A DNA stretch of 64,000 nt, taken from positions 868,001 through 932,000 of the forward strand of contig CM048850.1 in assembly GCA_026545225.1 (NCBI GenBank), given 5' to 3'. The DNA is from Cornus controversa (taxonomy: Eukaryota; Streptophyta; Magnoliopsida; Cornales; Cornaceae). Position 1 is the stretch's first letter. Each line of letters opens with the position of its first letter. The position numbers and the translations under genes were made by a program. Below, piece by piece: positions 62,781 to 64,000 of this stretch. The notes beneath the pieces are model-generated. The model made no database searches. It was not told the origin of the DNA and saw only the letters and a list, made by a program, of their open reading frames with translations.

Positions 62781-64000
62781 TTTGAGTGGTTTTAATTTTA
62801 AAAGTCCCATTCCAAGAGAAATCCTGCTATACTCAGAATCAAGCATTGCTTTGTGCCAAATTCGACCGTTTAGACGTCGAAAAGAAACAACGAGCATGTC
62901 GATCCCAACTTGATCCTGTTCTGTTTGAGTCATGTTATTCAATACCAGCAATTCGTAGCAGAAATTGTGCATGATCACAACTGTAGGATGCTTTGTGACG
63001 AATTCGACCGTCTAGACATCCAAAAGAAAGGAGCAAGTCAACAACGATTTTAAACTTGCATTGTCTGAGTTGCTTCGACTCGAAAAGTCCCATTCCAGGA
63101 GAAATTATGTCGTGCGTTGCTTTTTTCCGAATTTGACCATCTGGAAGTCCGAAAGAAACAATGTGCACGTCAATCCGGTCTCCATCCATTTTTGTTTGAT
63201 TTGTTCTTATTCGAAAAGACCCATTCCAAGAAGAAACCTTACACGATCATAAACCGTGCGGTGTTTTGTGCCAGATTCTACCGTCTTGACTTGCAGAAGA
63301 AATGAGCATCGCAACAACGATTTTAAACTAGTTTCGTTTGAGTTGTTTTGATTCGAAAATTCCCATTCCTTGAGAAATCTTGCCACAATCAGTTTCGTAT
63401 GTTACTTTTTGCGAAACTCCACCGGTTTGATGTCCAAAAGAAATGACAAGCACGTTGATCAGATCTTCATCCTTCTTTTTTTGAGTAGTTATGAATCAAA
63501 GTGAGCAACTCCGTGTAGAAATCGTGTATGATAACAACCTTGTGTTGCTTTGTGCCAACTTTGATTGTCTGCACGTTTAAAAGGAACAATGAGCAAGCTA
63601 TCAACGATTTAAAGTAGTTTTGTTTGAGTTATTTTGATTCGAGAAGCCCCATTCCTAGAGAAATCGTGCCACAATCAGAATTGTCCGTTGCTGGTTGCCA
63701 AATTAGACTGTCAAGACGTCCCAAAGAAACGACGAGCATGTCGATCCGATCTTCATCATGTTTTGTTTGAGTTGTTATGAATCGAAAAGAACAATTCCTT
63801 GCAGAAATCAAGCATGACAACAACAGTTTTAAACTAGCTTTGTTTGAGATGCTTTGATTTAGAAAGTCCCATTCCTAGAGAAATTGTGCCATAATTAAAA
63901 TCGTACGTTGCTTTTTCCCGAATTCGACCGTCTGGACGTCAAAAGCAAACAATGATCGTGCCCAATCTGATCTTCAGCCTATTTTGTTTAAGTCATTCTG
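62781..64000. repeat. HOR unit u47, partial, u42/u43 hybrid (1220 bp)
   Basis: Follows u42 through B3 (private TGTGTTGCTTTG near 63542), then has u43-type bases from about 63750 (CATGTTTTGTTTG, TTGCAGAAATC, extra C in GTGCCCAATCTG). The window ends in B5. Confidence 0.85.

Larger units (their letters stand above)
1..64000. repeat. Satellite DNA array, 1346-bp higher-order repeat
   Basis: The window is filled end to end by one tandem repeat family. The landmark TTTGAG followed by a T-rich segment starts a monomer about every 140 bp, and the full ten-monomer pattern recurs every 1346-1347 bp (1325 bp in deleted units). All units share one orientation, with no insertion, inversion or unique spacer. 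No sustained reading frame exists: frames in all phases are short, repeat with the satellite period and lie on both strands at once. The role is inferred only by analogy with centromeric or heterochromatic satellites; nothing in the sequence proves a centromere. Confidence 0.97.
25020..64000. repeat. Right HOR domain (sister subfamily with deleted units)
   Basis: From A5 of u18 onward the diagnostic bases change: A1 begins TTTGAGTGGT and carries CAAGCATTGC, A4 mostly carries TTGTCCGTTGCTGG and ACGTCCCAAAG, A5 carries AAAATCGTACG and B5 carries ACATCTGAAAG. Eight units carry a common 21-bp deletion. Super-periods are irregular (2671, 4018 and 6710 bp) rather than the regular 5386 bp of the left side. 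Confidence 0.85.
58764..64000. repeat. 6710-bp segmental duplication, copy 2 (u44-u47, cut by window end)
   Basis: Follows u39-u42 closely through B3 of u47, then switches to u43-type bases between about 63545 and 63750. The second copy therefore appears to be one unit shorter than the first. The window ends inside B5 of u47. Confidence 0.82.

Noticed and set aside
1018-63823. Many short open frames of 60-84 codons on both strands
   Set aside because: They recur with the HOR period, overlap each other on opposite strands, lack consistent starts and end wherever a monomer variant adds a stop. They are by-products of a satellite with few stops in some phases, not genes.
1-64000. CRISPR array
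   Set aside because: There are no short identical repeats separated by unique spacers and no cas genes; the whole period is repeated.
1-64000. rDNA, tRNA or histone gene tandem array
   Set aside because: I found no rRNA or tRNA signatures and no long conserved frames; the 1346-bp period resolves completely into about 143-bp monomers.
1-64000. Telomeric repeats or subtelomeric junction
   Set aside because: I saw no runs of TTAGGG, TTTAGGG or similar on either strand and no change of sequence at either end of the window.

Overview
The whole 64 kb window is one uninterrupted, head-to-tail tandem satellite array. I see no protein-coding gene, RNA gene, transposon, CRISPR array or unique sequence. 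It looks like nuclear DNA of a eukaryote (roughly 40% GC by eye), such as centromeric, pericentromeric or subtelomeric heterochromatin. I do not recognise the family and cannot name the organism; plant or animal are both possible.

The array has nested periods. (1) The base monomer is about 143 bp. It occurs as two related classes, A (about 143 bp) and B (about 141 bp), that alternate as an AB dimer of about 283 bp. (2) Five AB dimers (A1 B1 A2 B2 A3 B3 A4 B4 A5 B5) form a higher-order repeat (HOR) unit of 1346-1347 bp. B4 is truncated to 77 bp and A2 to 131 bp in every unit. The window holds 46 complete units (u1-u46) plus a partial unit at each end (u0, u47), all in the same orientation. (3) The units are themselves organised into longer super-repeats.

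Left domain (1 to about 25.0 kb): units fall into types a, b and c plus a b/a hybrid. One three-unit cycle a-b-c (4040 bp, 1021-5060) is followed by three near-identical four-unit cycles a-hybrid-b-c of 5386 bp (5061-10446, 10447-15832, 15833-21218), then a looser three-unit cycle (21219-25258). The hybrid is a b unit joined to an a unit at one identifiable point. This is the expected product of unequal crossing-over between misaligned units, amplified afterwards.

Right domain (about 25.0 kb to the end): a sister subfamily with its own diagnostic bases. Eight of its units share a 21-bp deletion in A1 (1325-bp units) and recur every 2 to 5 units. Recent segmental duplications have periods 2671 bp (35983-41324), 4018 bp (44018-52053) and 6710 bp (52054 to the end). 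Mosaic units (u30, u38, u47) show further exchange or gene conversion.

The most interesting features are the readable recombination history, a dyad-symmetric element confined to monomer A3 whose arms are 7, 9 or 10 bp depending on unit type, and one monomer segment that has been deleted independently in three different monomers. All unit boundaries were read by eye and are good to a few bases; statements of near-identity come from reading diagnostic positions, not from a computed alignment.
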